A DNA stretch of 55,604 bases from CAIYRG01 sp964494505 (GTDB taxonomy: Bacteria > Pseudomonadota > Alphaproteobacteria > Micropepsales > Micropepsaceae), in assembly GCA_964494505.1 (NCBI GenBank), contig CAZBRO010000034.1:1-55604 (forward strand). The letters are read 5' to 3'. Position numbers and translations under genes: made by a program. Below the pieces are notes generated by a model, which ran no database searches, was not told the origin of the DNA, and saw only the letters and a list, made by a program, of their open reading frames with translations. Positions 8,663 through 17,525 of the stretch are shown here, in pieces. Position 1 is the stretch's first letter. Each line of letters begins with the position of its first letter.

Positions 8663-10150
8663 ATGCGCGCGCTTTTTGTCACGTCTGAAGCGTATCCCTT
8701 TACCAAGACTGGCGGCTTGGCGGATGTCTCGGCGGCGCTGCCTGCTCAACTCATGACACTTGGCATCGACATACGGATATTGATGCCGGCCTATCCCCAG
8801 GCGTTGGAACGAGCCGAACAGCTCAAGGAAATTGCGCGATTTGGAAACGTCCTTGGTTGCGGTGGGACGCGGCTGCTTGAAACGCACATGCCAAACAGCC
8901 GAGTGCCTGTGGGGCTGGTCGATTGTCCCGAACTCTATAACAGGGATGGCGGTCCGTATCAGGACGCGAACGGCACCGACTGGCCGGACAACGACTTGCG
9001 TTTCGCGATGCTCAGTCACGTTGCGGCGGGCATTGCGAATGAAGCTGGCGGGCGGTGGCGACCCGATGTGCTGCATGCGAACGACTGGCATGCCGGACTG
9101 GCGCCGATGTTGACTTCGCGCCGATCCGGTTCGGGGCCGGCGACACTGTTCACGATTCACAACCTCGCTTACCAGGGCTTGTTCGACGAGACAAGTTTCG
9201 ATCGGTTGGAACTGCCTCCGGACACGTTCCAAAGGCTGGAATTCTATGGCCGGCTTTCCTTTTTGAAAGCCGGCATCGCTGCAGCCGATGCGATCACGAC
9301 CGTAAGCCCCACCTATGCGCAGGAAATTCTCACTCCGGAATATGGCTGCGGCTTGGATGGTCTGTTGCGCGAGCGCGCCGGCAACATCAGTGGAATCTTG
9401 AACGGCGCCGATTATGGGCTCTGGGATCCAAACCTCGATCCTTACATTTCCTGCAATTATTCCGCCAACGCGGTTCTACCGAAGCAAGTCTGCAAACGCG
9501 CGCTGCAGGCGGAGAATGATCTTGCCCCAGATCCTGAGGCGCCGCTTGTGTGTTTCATGAGTCGCCTCGTGCATCAGAAGATGCCCGATGTGCTGCTTGA
9601 ATCTCTGCCAACATTGCTTGAAAGCGGCATGCAATTCGCCCTTGTGGCCGAAGGCGACACTCAATATCAGGATCGTTTCCGCGCGCTGGCGGAACGCTAT
9701 CCGGGGCAGGTGTCGGTGCATATCGGCTATGACGAGGCCCGAGCACACCGGCTCATCGCTGGCGCGGACATGCTCTTGCACCCCGCGCGCTTTGAACCCT
9801 GCGGGTTGGTTCCAATCTATGCCATGCGCTACGGCACAATTCCCATCGTCCGCCGAAGCGGCGGCATGGCCGATACTGTCGTCGATGCCACGCCTGAGAA
9901 TCTCAAATCGGTTACGGCGACGGGATTTTGCTTCGAGACGACGAATGCCTCCGACCTGATCGCGTGCGCCCGGAGCGCGCTTGCTCTTTATGGACAGCCC
10001 ATTCTCTGGCGCAAACTCCAGGCGAACGCCATGAGCCAGGATTTTGGCTGGTCACAATCGGCGGAACGCTATGCGTCGCTCTATCGTTCGCTTGCCGAAG
10101 ATGAAAAGGATGATGCAGAGATCGCCGGTTCGGAAAGGATGTTTGCGTGA
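8663..10150 (+). CDS. glgA: Glycogen synthase, ADP-glucose type (GT5)
   Basis: Transfers glucose from ADP-glucose to the non-reducing end of alpha-1,4-glucan. The 495-residue protein starts MRALFVTSEAYPFTKTGGLA, with KTGGL, the ADP-glucose-binding motif, close to the N-terminus. The catalytic domain continues with VLHANDWHAGLAPM and FTIHNLAYQG. The C-terminal Rossmann half carries ILMPAY-type and PARFEPCGLVPIYAMRYG elements, the latter holding the E of the GT-B retaining motif. The ATG at 8663 is preferred over the upstream ATG at 8600 because homology begins there. It overlaps the next gene by 4 bases (GTGA), so the two are translationally coupled. No glgC or glgB is in the window. Confidence 0.95.
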   Translation: MRALFVTSEAYPFTKTGGLADVSAALPAQLMTLGIDIRILMPAYPQALERAEQLKEIARFGNVLGCGGTRLLETHMPNSRVPVGLVDCPELYNRDGGPYQDANGTDWPDNDLRFAMLSHVAAGIANEAGGRWRPDVLHANDWHAGLAPMLTSRRSGSGPATLFTIHNLAYQGLFDETSFDRLELPPDTFQRLEFYGRLSFLKAGIAAADAITTVSPTYAQEILTPEYGCGLDGLLRERAGNISGILNGADYGLWDPNLDPYISCNYSANAVLPKQVCKRALQAENDLAPDPEAPLVCFMSRLVHQKMPDVLLESLPTLLESGMQFALVAEGDTQYQDRFRALAERYPGQVSVHIGYDEARAHRLIAGADMLLHPARFEPCGLVPIYAMRYGTIPIVRRSGGMADTVVDATPENLKSVTATGFCFETTNASDLIACARSALALYGQPILWRKLQANAMSQDFGWSQSAERYASLYRSLAEDEKDDAEIAGSERMFA

Positions 10151-12621
10151 CAAGGCGAAAGAAGCGGCAGGATGATATCAATGTTCCAGATAAATTAGGT
10201 CGGAGACCCCGGCAAACATCGCTCGTACGTCCCTTGCACGCCCTTAGCATGGGCGATGTCGATATGGTGGGCGGGAAGAACGCCTCGCTCGGAGAGCTGA
10301 TCCAGAATCTGAAAACGCTGAAAATCAACGTACCAGGCGGATTTGCCACCACGGCTGGGGCTTATCGGCAATTCATCGAAGATAATCGGCTCGGGCCCGC
10401 GATTGCCGCTCATTTGAAGGGTGTAAAGAGCGGCAAGGAAACATTGGAACAATGCGGCGCAGGCATCCGGGCTTTGATTCGGCGCGGGAGGCTTTCGGAC
10501 GAGCTTCAGCAGCAAATACAGGCGGCCTATGCGCAATTGTGCGGGACGCACAACGGTAAGCCGACCGGCGTCGCTGTTCGCAGCAGCGCCACGGCTGAGG
10601 ATCTGCCTGGTGCCAGTTTTGCCGGCCAGCTTGAGACGTTTCTCAATGTGCGCGGAGAGGGTGCGCTGCTGAAGGCCGTTCGTTGGTGCTTCGCCTCGCT
10701 CTTTACGGACCGCGCCATTACCTATCGTGAGACGAATGGATTCGACCATCTGAAGGTCGCGGTCTCGGTTGGCATTCAGCAGATGGTGCGTTCAGACAAG
10801 GCCGGCTCGGGTGTCATGTTCAGCATCGACACCGAGACTGGCTTTCCCGATGTGGTGCTCATCAATGCTGCCTGGGGCCTGGGCGAATATGTGGTCCAAG
10901 GTATGGTCGATCCCGACGAATATGTCGTGTTCAAGCCCTTGCTGAAGCATAGCCGACTGAGGCCCATCATTGAGAAACGCCGCGGCGGCAAGGAGAAGAA
11001 GCTGGTTTATGGCCATGTCCGCGAAGCAACGCGCGGTGTGGCCACGAGCCACCGGGAACGTGGAGCTTTCGTCCTTGATGACGACGAGATCCTCACTCTT
11101 GGCCGATGGGCCGTTGCGATCGAGCGCCACTATGGCCGGCCGATGGATATGGAATGGGCGAAGGATGGATTGACAGGGAAACTGTTCATCGTTCAGGCGC
11201 GGCCGGAGACGGTGCAGTCGCGCCACGTGGCGGGAGCTCTTAAGGCCTATTCGCTGAAACAAAAGGGCACGCCCATTGTTCGTGGACTTGCCATTGGATC
11301 GGCCATTGCTGCCGGAAAAGTGTGCCGGCTGAACTCTGCTCGTGAGAGCAACCGTTTTCCGGATGGCGCTGTCCTGGTTACCGAGATGACCGATCCGGAT
11401 TGGGGTCCGATCATGAAACGGGCTTCCGCCATCGTGACAGCTCATGGCGGGCGGACCTCGCATGCGGCAATCGTCAGCCGTGAATTGGGCTTGCCGGCAA
11501 TTGTTGGCGCAACCGGGGCTACGCGTCTGCTCAAGGATGGGACGGCGGTGACGGTGTCCTGCGCCGAAGGCGATGAGGGCGTGGTTTATGAGGGCTTGCT
11601 CAAATTCACGGAAGACGATCTCAAGACGGATGACATCCCCAAGACCCGCACGAAGGTGATGCTCAATATGGCCGATCCCGCGGCGGCCCTCAGATGGTGG
11701 CGCTTACCGGCCGACGGCATCGGTCTTGCGCGGATGGAATTCATCGTCGCGAACCACGTCAAAATTCACCCCATGGCGCTCGTCCGGTTCGACGAGGTCA
11801 CCGATGCCCAAGCTCGCAAGCAGATCATGAACCTGACGGCAGGATACAAGGATCGGCGCGCCTATTTCGTCGAACATCTGGCACAAGGGATCGCTCGTCT
11901 TGCCGCGAGTCATTATCCGCGTCCTGTGATCGTGCGCATGAGCGACTTCAAAACCAACGAATACGCGAAACTCATCGGCGGTGCTCAGTTCGAGCCGCAC
12001 GAAGAAAATCCCATGATAGGATGGCGCGGAGCCAGCCGCTATTATAGCGACGGCTATCGCGACGGCTTCGCGCTCGAATGCGCTGCCCTGCGCATGGTTC
12101 GTGATCAGATCGGGCTTTCCAACGTGATCGCGATGATTCCTTTCTGCCGGACGCTCGGGGAAGCCGACCTTGTCCTGAAGGAGATGGCGAAGAACGGGCT
12201 GCGCCGCGGCGTGCGCGGGCTCGAAGTCTACGTGATGTGTGAGATACCCTCGAACGTGATTCTGGCGGAGCAATTCGCGGAGCGTTTCGATGGATTTTCC
12301 ATCGGCAGCAATGACCTGACTCAGCTCACGCTTGGCGTGGACCGGGATTCGACGGCCCTCAAGCATCTGTTCGATGAGGAAGATCCTGCGGTCAAGGCGC
12401 TCATTCGGGAGGTCGTGCTGCGGGCCCATCGAAAGGGAGCCCATGTCGGACTCTGCGGGCAAGCCCCCAGCGACCGCCCGGCCTTTGCGCGGTTTCTGGT
12501 GGAGGTGGGAATAGACTCCATGTCCGTCACGCCGGACAGTTTTCTTTCCGTCAAGACGAATGTTCGCGCGGCGGAAGTCATGCGACACTCCGGCAGGAGC
12601 CCCCGGAACGGTACCACATGA
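10147..12621 (+). CDS. ppsA: Phosphoenolpyruvate synthase (pyruvate, water dikinase)
   Basis: Converts pyruvate, ATP and water to phosphoenolpyruvate, AMP and phosphate, a gluconeogenic step. 824 residues, near the usual length. The N-terminal ATP-grasp domain shows VGGKNASLGEL and VAVRSSATAEDLPGASFAGQ. The phosphohistidine domain has GGRTSHAAIVSRELGLPAIV, with the catalytic His. The C-terminal PEP-binding TIM barrel contains GFSIGSNDLTQLTLGVDRD and LCGQAPSD with the catalytic Cys. It starts with GTG overlapping the glgA stop and ends overlapping glgP (ATGA). Lying between two glycogen genes, it probably links gluconeogenic flux to storage. The extra 30 or so basic N-terminal residues are unusual. 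Confidence 0.95.
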   Translation: MTRRKKRQDDINVPDKLGRRPRQTSLVRPLHALSMGDVDMVGGKNASLGELIQNLKTLKINVPGGFATTAGAYRQFIEDNRLGPAIAAHLKGVKSGKETLEQCGAGIRALIRRGRLSDELQQQIQAAYAQLCGTHNGKPTGVAVRSSATAEDLPGASFAGQLETFLNVRGEGALLKAVRWCFASLFTDRAITYRETNGFDHLKVAVSVGIQQMVRSDKAGSGVMFSIDTETGFPDVVLINAAWGLGEYVVQGMVDPDEYVVFKPLLKHSRLRPIIEKRRGGKEKKLVYGHVREATRGVATSHRERGAFVLDDDEILTLGRWAVAIERHYGRPMDMEWAKDGLTGKLFIVQARPETVQSRHVAGALKAYSLKQKGTPIVRGLAIGSAIAAGKVCRLNSARESNRFPDGAVLVTEMTDPDWGPIMKRASAIVTAHGGRTSHAAIVSRELGLPAIVGATGATRLLKDGTAVTVSCAEGDEGVVYEGLLKFTEDDLKTDDIPKTRTKVMLNMADPAAALRWWRLPADGIGLARMEFIVANHVKIHPMALVRFDEVTDAQARKQIMNLTAGYKDRRAYFVEHLAQGIARLAASHYPRPVIVRMSDFKTNEYAKLIGGAQFEPHEENPMIGWRGASRYYSDGYRDGFALECAALRMVRDQIGLSNVIAMIPFCRTLGEADLVLKEMAKNGLRRGVRGLEVYVMCEIPSNVILAEQFAERFDGFSIGSNDLTQLTLGVDRDSTALKHLFDEEDPAVKALIREVVLRAHRKGAHVGLCGQAPSDRPAFARFLVEVGIDSMSVTPDSFLSVKTNVRAAEVMRHSGRSPRNGTT

Positions 12622-14321
12622 CGGAGCATGTCCGGCCGTTTCTGGCCAACACGCGTATCGCCTATTTCACGATGGAAATAGCCTTACGCTCCGAGATGCA
12701 TACCTATAGCGGTGGTCTTGGGGTGCTGTCCGGCGACACGGCACGATCGTGCGCAGATATGCAAATTCCAGTTGTATTTGTCTCCTTGATGAGCCGCAAA
12801 GGATATCTGCGGCAGGAAATCGATGCCGAAGGACGGCAAGTCGATCTTCCGGATCCTTGGGAACCCTCCGACTGGGCGATGCCGCTTTCCGCGATGGTGG
12901 CGATTACGCTTGAAGGGCGCCCTGTCTGGATACGCCCATGGCTTTATGTTTTGAAATGCCCGCTGGGCAACACTATCCCCGTCATCTTGCTCGATACGGA
13001 CCTTGAAGCAAACAATCCCGGCGATCGCGCCATCACGGATGTTCTCTACGGGGGCGACGATACCTATCGCTTGCGCCAGGAAGCCGTGCTTGGCATCGGA
13101 GGCACGCGCATTCTGCAAGCCCTCGGCTTCCAGATACACACCTTTCATTTGAATGAAGGTCATGCGGCACTTCTGACCCTCGAATTGTTGCGCCGCCATC
13201 GCCTCCCCTCAGGCGATTCGGATGGCCCCGAACCCCTTTTGTATGAAAGGGAGCCAGTGCTCGAGAGCTGCATCTTCACAACCCACACGCCCGTAGAGGC
13301 GGGACATGACAAGTTTTCCTACGAATTGATCACGCGCGTCTTGGGTGACTTCATTGAACTCGCCGAATTGAAGCGCTACGCGGGTGCGGATGCCTGCAAC
13401 ATGACACGACTTGCCCTGAATTTGAGCGGTTACGTGAATGGCGTCGCCGACCGGCACGCCGAGACGACGCGCCACATCTTTCCGGGACATCGGGTTAAGG
13501 CGGTTACTAATGGCGTTCATACGGCGAGATGGGCGCATGCGTCCTTCGCGCGATTGTACGACAGCCACATTCCGCATTGGTCGCATGAACCTGAAACCTT
13601 GATAAGGGCCGATCAGCTTGGGGATTCGGACATCTGGCATGCGCATGTCGAAGCAAAGAAAGAGCTGATCGCGTTCGTCAAGCAGAAGACCGGCGCAACT
13701 CTCGATCCGGAGGCCGCGCTCATCGGGTTTGCGCGCCGGATGACCGGATACAAGCGGCCCGAGCTTCTCTTCACCGACCTGGAAAGGCTCGCCGCGATTT
13801 GCGAGCGGCGACATTTCCAGGTCGTGTGGGCCGGCAAAGCTCATCCCAACGATCTCGAAGGCAAGCGGCTGATTGCAGACTTGAATGAGCATATCCGAAA
13901 ACTAAAGGGCAGGATCACAATGGCGTTCCTGCCGAATTACGACTTGGACGTCGCCGCCGGTCTCGTCTCGGGGGCCGATATATGGCTCAACACGCCATTG
14001 CCGCCATTCGAGGCCTCTGGCACCAGCGGGATGAAAGCCGCGATCAACGGCGTGTTGAATTTCAGCGTGCTTGACGGCTGGTGGCTCGAAGGCTGGATCG
14101 AAGACGTCACCGGCTGGGCCATCGGAACCGATGCGCCTACCGAGAACGGCGGACATGCGAGCGACCTTTACACCAAACTCGAAACCAAGGTGTTGCCGCT
14201 CTATTACGACGACCGGCCGCGCTGGATCGGAATGATGAAGCAATCGGTCAGCAAACTTGCGTCCTATTTCAACAGCCAGAGGATGATGCGGCGTTACGCG
14301 TCGGAAGCCTATCTGCGTTGA
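12618..14321 (+). CDS. glgP: Alpha-glucan phosphorylase, short type (GT35)
   Basis: Phosphorolysis of alpha-1,4-glucan to glucose-1-phosphate. The 567-residue protein belongs to the short phosphorylase class that lacks the roughly 250-residue N-terminal extension of classic glycogen phosphorylases. It begins RIAYFTMEIALRSEMHTYSG. It contains HLNEGHAA and FTTHTPVEAGHDKF, and the pyridoxal-phosphate lysine lies in GTSGMKAAINGVLNFSVLDG, which is diagnostic. The ATG overlaps the ppsA stop. It is the third gene of the glgA-ppsA-glgP operon, giving the same transcript both synthesis and breakdown of glucan. Confidence 0.93.
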   Translation: MTEHVRPFLANTRIAYFTMEIALRSEMHTYSGGLGVLSGDTARSCADMQIPVVFVSLMSRKGYLRQEIDAEGRQVDLPDPWEPSDWAMPLSAMVAITLEGRPVWIRPWLYVLKCPLGNTIPVILLDTDLEANNPGDRAITDVLYGGDDTYRLRQEAVLGIGGTRILQALGFQIHTFHLNEGHAALLTLELLRRHRLPSGDSDGPEPLLYEREPVLESCIFTTHTPVEAGHDKFSYELITRVLGDFIELAELKRYAGADACNMTRLALNLSGYVNGVADRHAETTRHIFPGHRVKAVTNGVHTARWAHASFARLYDSHIPHWSHEPETLIRADQLGDSDIWHAHVEAKKELIAFVKQKTGATLDPEAALIGFARRMTGYKRPELLFTDLERLAAICERRHFQVVWAGKAHPNDLEGKRLIADLNEHIRKLKGRITMAFLPNYDLDVAAGLVSGADIWLNTPLPPFEASGTSGMKAAINGVLNFSVLDGWWLEGWIEDVTGWAIGTDAPTENGGHASDLYTKLETKVLPLYYDDRPRWIGMMKQSVSKLASYFNSQRMMRRYASEAYLR

Positions 14322-14385
14322 TAGGCCGAGCCGCATGTGCCGAAGGGAACGATGACACGGCGGCTTCCCTCGTAAAGATATGCCT

Positions 14386-14409
14386 CAAAGCGCTTCCGCT
14401 CCCGCTTTG
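14386..14409. other. 7-bp inverted repeat downstream of glgP
   Basis: Perfect arms CAAAGCG (14386-14392) and CGCTTTG (14403-14409) separated by 10 bases, 65 bases after the glgP stop. There is no U-run directly after it, so an intrinsic terminator is only a possibility. A second, weaker pair (AAGGGAA / TTCCCT, about 14343-14370) lies just before it. Confidence 0.4.
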
Positions 14410-14462
14410 CGCATCCTCAGCCTATTTCTTGTGCACCGCATCAAAAAAGAGGCATAAGAGCC

Positions 14463-14485
14463 GATAACTTACTGTTAAGTATATC
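14463..14485. promoter_or_regulatory. Palindromic operator-like site upstream of the sigma-54 promoter
   Basis: ACTTA-CTGT-TAAGT at 14467-14480 is a perfect 5-bp inverted repeat. The symmetry extends outward to GATA on the left and TATC on the right, with one extra base in the right arm. It is AT-rich in a GC-rich genome and lies about 20 bases upstream of the -24 element. That is a suitable place for a dimeric regulator, though it is close for an activator that works by looping. The bound protein is unknown. Confidence 0.45.
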
Positions 14486-14503
14486 TTTTTCGTTCTCATG
14501 CTT

Positions 14504-14519
14504 TGGCACAATCATTGCA
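14504..14519 (+). promoter_or_regulatory. Sigma-54 (RpoN) -24/-12 promoter of the guanidine/urea operon
   Basis: TGGCAC at 14504-14509 and TTGCA at 14515-14519 place the invariant GG (14505-14506) and GC (14517-14518) exactly 10 bases apart, as sigma-54 requires. Only the G at position 7 of the consensus differs. Transcription should start near 14530, about 20 bases before the ATG at 14552. Sigma-54 promoters depend on enhancer-binding activators, NtrC being the usual one for nitrogen genes, which fits the content of the downstream operon. Confidence 0.82.
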
Positions 14520-14551
14520 CTTGTCCCTCTGGGCTTTGTGGTGAGGGAAAC

Positions 14552-15538
14552 ATGAATTACCGGAAGAATTGGGCAGTGGCGTTGGCCATGGTTGTGTCGC
14601 TGGCCGGAGGATCGGCGCATGCTGCCTCTGCTCCGTTGAAAATCGGGTATAGCGATTGGCCGGGTTACGTCGCCTGGCAAGTGGCTATCGACAAGGGCTG
14701 GCTGAAGCAGTCCGGCCTCGATGTCACTTTCGAATGGTTCGACTATTCCGCATCTCTCGATGCGTTTTCCGCGAGCAAACTCGACGCCGTCTTGACCACG
14801 AATGGCGACACGCTTGTGATGGGTTCGGGCGCCGGCAAGGGCGTGATGGTTATGCTCACGGATTATTCGAGCGGCAACGACATGGTCGTGGCGAAGCCCG
14901 GCATCAAGAGCTTGAAGGACCTCAAAGGTCAGAAGGTCGCCGTCGAAATGGGGTTGGTAGATCATCTGCTGCTGATAAACGGGCTGCAGAAAGCCGGGCT
15001 GAGCGAGAAGGACGTCACCCTGGTCAACAGCAAGACCAACGAAACGCCGCAAGTGCTCGCCTCCGGTCAGGTTGCCGCAGTTGCCGCATGGCAGCCGAAT
15101 TCAGGTCAGGCGATGAAGTCTCTGCCCGGATCGCAGCCTATCTACACCTCTGCAGAGGCTCCAGGGCTGATTTACGACGTACTGACCGTTTCGCCCGCGA
15201 GCCTCACGGCACGCAAGGCCGATTGGGTGAAGCTGATCAAGGTGTGGGATCGCGTCGTCCATTACGTCAACGATCCCAAAACCCAGGACGATGCGGTGAA
15301 GATCATGTCGGCACGAGACGGGCTCACGCCGGCGGCTTACAAGGCGTTCCTGGCCGGTACCCATCTTCTCGATCTCTCCGACGGAAAGAAGGCGTTCGCA
15401 AAAGGGGCGGGTCTCGACTCTCTTTATGGTTCGACCCGCAATGCCGACGCGTTCAACGTCAAATACGACGTTTACAAGAAAGCGGCGCAAGTCGACGCCT
15501 ATATTGATCCGTCTTTGAACGCGGCCGCCATGCAGTAA
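14552..15538 (+). CDS. ABC transporter substrate-binding protein, NitT/TauT type
   Basis: Periplasmic binding component of an importer. 328 residues with a signal peptide (ALAMVVSLAGGSAHAAS). The mature part starts LKIGYSDWPGYVAWQVAIDK, typical of SsuA/TauA/ThiY-like binding proteins. It includes GLDVTFEWFDY and LKDLKGQKVAVEMG. The ATG at 14552 follows GAGGG and lies about 20 bases after the predicted sigma-54 start site. It is first in the operon with permease, ATPase, two DUF1989 proteins, carboxylase and allophanate hydrolase. Importers of this subfamily in this context have been described as urea- or guanidine-associated, and guanidine is my preferred substrate here. Confidence 0.88.
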   Translation: MNYRKNWAVALAMVVSLAGGSAHAASAPLKIGYSDWPGYVAWQVAIDKGWLKQSGLDVTFEWFDYSASLDAFSASKLDAVLTTNGDTLVMGSGAGKGVMVMLTDYSSGNDMVVAKPGIKSLKDLKGQKVAVEMGLVDHLLLINGLQKAGLSEKDVTLVNSKTNETPQVLASGQVAAVAAWQPNSGQAMKSLPGSQPIYTSAEAPGLIYDVLTVSPASLTARKADWVKLIKVWDRVVHYVNDPKTQDDAVKIMSARDGLTPAAYKAFLAGTHLLDLSDGKKAFAKGAGLDSLYGSTRNADAFNVKYDVYKKAAQVDAYIDPSLNAAAMQ

Positions 15539-15548
15539 TCGAGGGTTC

Positions 15549-16517
15549 ATGCTTGTCGGTCGTTGGTTTCAGATCAGCCGGCCCGTTCCGCCTCGAGCAA
15601 AGTTCGTCCTGGGCGTGCTTTCCTTCGTTCTTCCCATCGGACTTTGGTGCCTGGTGAGCTACGTGCCGGCGGTTTGGCACCCGCAGGTGCTAATCACCGA
15701 GCCGGGCTCGGTTTCCTATTTGCAGCCCGGTATGAGAATGGACAAGGGCGCTTTCGATGGCGCGCTTGCGGATGCCATATCCACACACAAGGCATTGCCG
15801 CAAGGCGTGCCCAGCAACCCCATTTACCTGCCGGCGCCGCACGAAGTCGCGCAAGCCCTTTACAGCGCTTTCACCACGGCGCCCGAGACACGCGATGGCC
15901 AATGGCTGCATGAGAGCCTCTGGCACAGCATTCAAATCATCTTCTGGGGATTTTTCATCTCGTCTTTGATCGGGGTGCCGTTGGGTGTGCTCGCCGGGGC
16001 GTACGCGCCGGTGGCGCGCCTGACGGAGCCGTTCATCGAATTTTTCCGTTACCTACCCGCACCTGCTTTTGGGGCACTCGCGGTCGCAATTCTTGGGATC
16101 TATGACGGGCCGAAGATCGCCATCATTGTGATCGGGACGCTGTTCCAGCAGGTTCTCATCGTTGCCAATACGACGCGCAAGCTCGATGCCGCGCTCGTCG
16201 AAGCGGCGCTTACGCTGGGCGCGCGCAATTCCCAATTGCTTCGGCGCGTCGTGGTGCCAGGTATCCTTCCCGATCTTTATCGTGACCAGCGCATTTTGTT
16301 GGGATGGGCTTGGACCTATCTTATCGTCGCGGAACTCATCGGCACGACCTCCGGGATCACCTTCTTCATTACGCAGCAGGCGCGGTTTCAGCACTTCGCC
16401 AATGTCTACGCCGCCATCGCGATGATTGGGCTCCTGGGACTGGGAACGGATATGGCTCTGGGCCTGGCCGGTAGGCGTCTTTTCCCCTGGGATCGCAATC
16501 TGGTGAAAGCGGAATAG
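15549..16517 (+). CDS. ABC transporter permease, SsuC/TauC type
   Basis: Inner-membrane permease of 322 residues. An N-terminal hydrophobic segment (VLSFVLPIGLWCLVSYV) is followed by a roughly 100-residue periplasmic-type insertion. The binding-protein-dependent transport domain then follows, with IIFWGFFISSLIGVPLGVL and the EAA loop (EAALTLGARNSQLLRRVVVP) that docks the ATPase. The inserted region between the first segment and the core domain is longer than in plain TauC and is typical of the permease found with carboxylase/allophanate hydrolase operons. It starts 10 bases after the binding protein. Confidence 0.88.
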   Translation: MLVGRWFQISRPVPPRAKFVLGVLSFVLPIGLWCLVSYVPAVWHPQVLITEPGSVSYLQPGMRMDKGAFDGALADAISTHKALPQGVPSNPIYLPAPHEVAQALYSAFTTAPETRDGQWLHESLWHSIQIIFWGFFISSLIGVPLGVLAGAYAPVARLTEPFIEFFRYLPAPAFGALAVAILGIYDGPKIAIIVIGTLFQQVLIVANTTRKLDAALVEAALTLGARNSQLLRRVVVPGILPDLYRDQRILLGWAWTYLIVAELIGTTSGITFFITQQARFQHFANVYAAIAMIGLLGLGTDMALGLAGRRLFPWDRNLVKAE

Positions 16518-16524
16518 CGGCTTC

Positions 16525-17439
16525 ATGAATCAGATGCTTCCGCCGGCTCAGCGGCTTCCCTCCTATCTCGAACAATCCGAAACAGTGCGCGCACGCTTCG
16601 ACCGCCTGAAAGCGCGCGAAGTCATTTTGGAGGTCCGTCATCTGGAGAAGACCTTCCGGCAAGGCGCGCGGGAAACGGTCGCGCTTCACGACATCGTCTT
16701 TTCGACTCACCGGCGTGAATTCCTCTGCATCATTGGTCCGTCGGGCTGCGGAAAGTCGACTCTCGCGCGCATCATCGCGGGGCTGGACGAAAGGACTGGA
16801 GGCGAGGTTCTTCTTGCCGGCAATCCCGTGAACGGACCCGGGCCAGACCGCGGTATGGTATTTCAGGGTTACACGCTGTTCCCATGGCTCACGGTCAAGA
16901 AGAACGTGATGTTTGGGCCTGAGGCGAACGGCCATTCGCGGCTTGAGGCCGAGCGCCAGGCCATGCAATGGCTGGCACTCGTGGGCCTGGAGAAATTCGC
17001 CGAAGCATATCCGCATCAATTGTCGGGCGGCATGAAGCAGCGCGTCGCCATCGTGCGGGCGCTCGCCAACCAGCCGCGCATTCTCCTGATGGACGAGCCA
17101 TTCGGCGCTCTCGATGCGCAGACGCGCTGCCGCATGCAGGCCCATCTCCTTGAGATCTGGAGGCAGATCGACATTACCATCATTTTCATCACGCACGATC
17201 TCGAGGAAGCGATCTTCCTGGCCGACCGAATTCTCGTGCTGTCCGCTCATCCGGGTCAGGTGCAAGAACTGATCGAGGTGCCGGTGTCGCGGCCGCGCAG
17301 CGCCGAACAGCTGATTTCACCGGAATTTCTTGCCACCAAAGCCAGACTCGAGGAACTGATCTATCAGGCCAAGCACGATTCCGAAGACAGCTATCCACCG
17401 ATGATCCGGCTTGCCGACGTAAACGACAATGTCGATTGA
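16525..17439 (+). CDS. ABC transporter ATPase, SsuB/TauB type
   Basis: Cytoplasmic nucleotide-binding subunit, 304 residues. Walker A is GPSGCGKST, the Q-loop is VFQGYTLFPW, the signature is LSGGMKQR and Walker B is ILLMDEPFGALD, followed by the switch His in FITHDLEEA. A roughly 30-residue N-terminal extension precedes the ATPase core, and a C-terminal tail of about 60 residues follows. It is seven bases downstream of the permease and completes the importer. Confidence 0.92.
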   Translation: MNQMLPPAQRLPSYLEQSETVRARFDRLKAREVILEVRHLEKTFRQGARETVALHDIVFSTHRREFLCIIGPSGCGKSTLARIIAGLDERTGGEVLLAGNPVNGPGPDRGMVFQGYTLFPWLTVKKNVMFGPEANGHSRLEAERQAMQWLALVGLEKFAEAYPHQLSGGMKQRVAIVRALANQPRILLMDEPFGALDAQTRCRMQAHLLEIWRQIDITIIFITHDLEEAIFLADRILVLSAHPGQVQELIEVPVSRPRSAEQLISPEFLATKARLEELIYQAKHDSEDSYPPMIRLADVNDNVD

Positions 17440-17525
17440 CGGCCCTCAAATCTCAACCGGCACGGGACGACCCGGGCTCGAAAGTCGTATTGCCGGGACG
17501 GCCCGGCGAGAAAAGGGACCCGCCC

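Noticed and set aside
14322..14551. ykkC/guanidine-I riboswitch before the carboxylase operon
   Set aside because: Looked for the conserved CUAGGG/ACGR-type loop sequences by eye; none found, while a sigma-54 promoter lies only 33 bases before the first ATG, leaving too short a leader.
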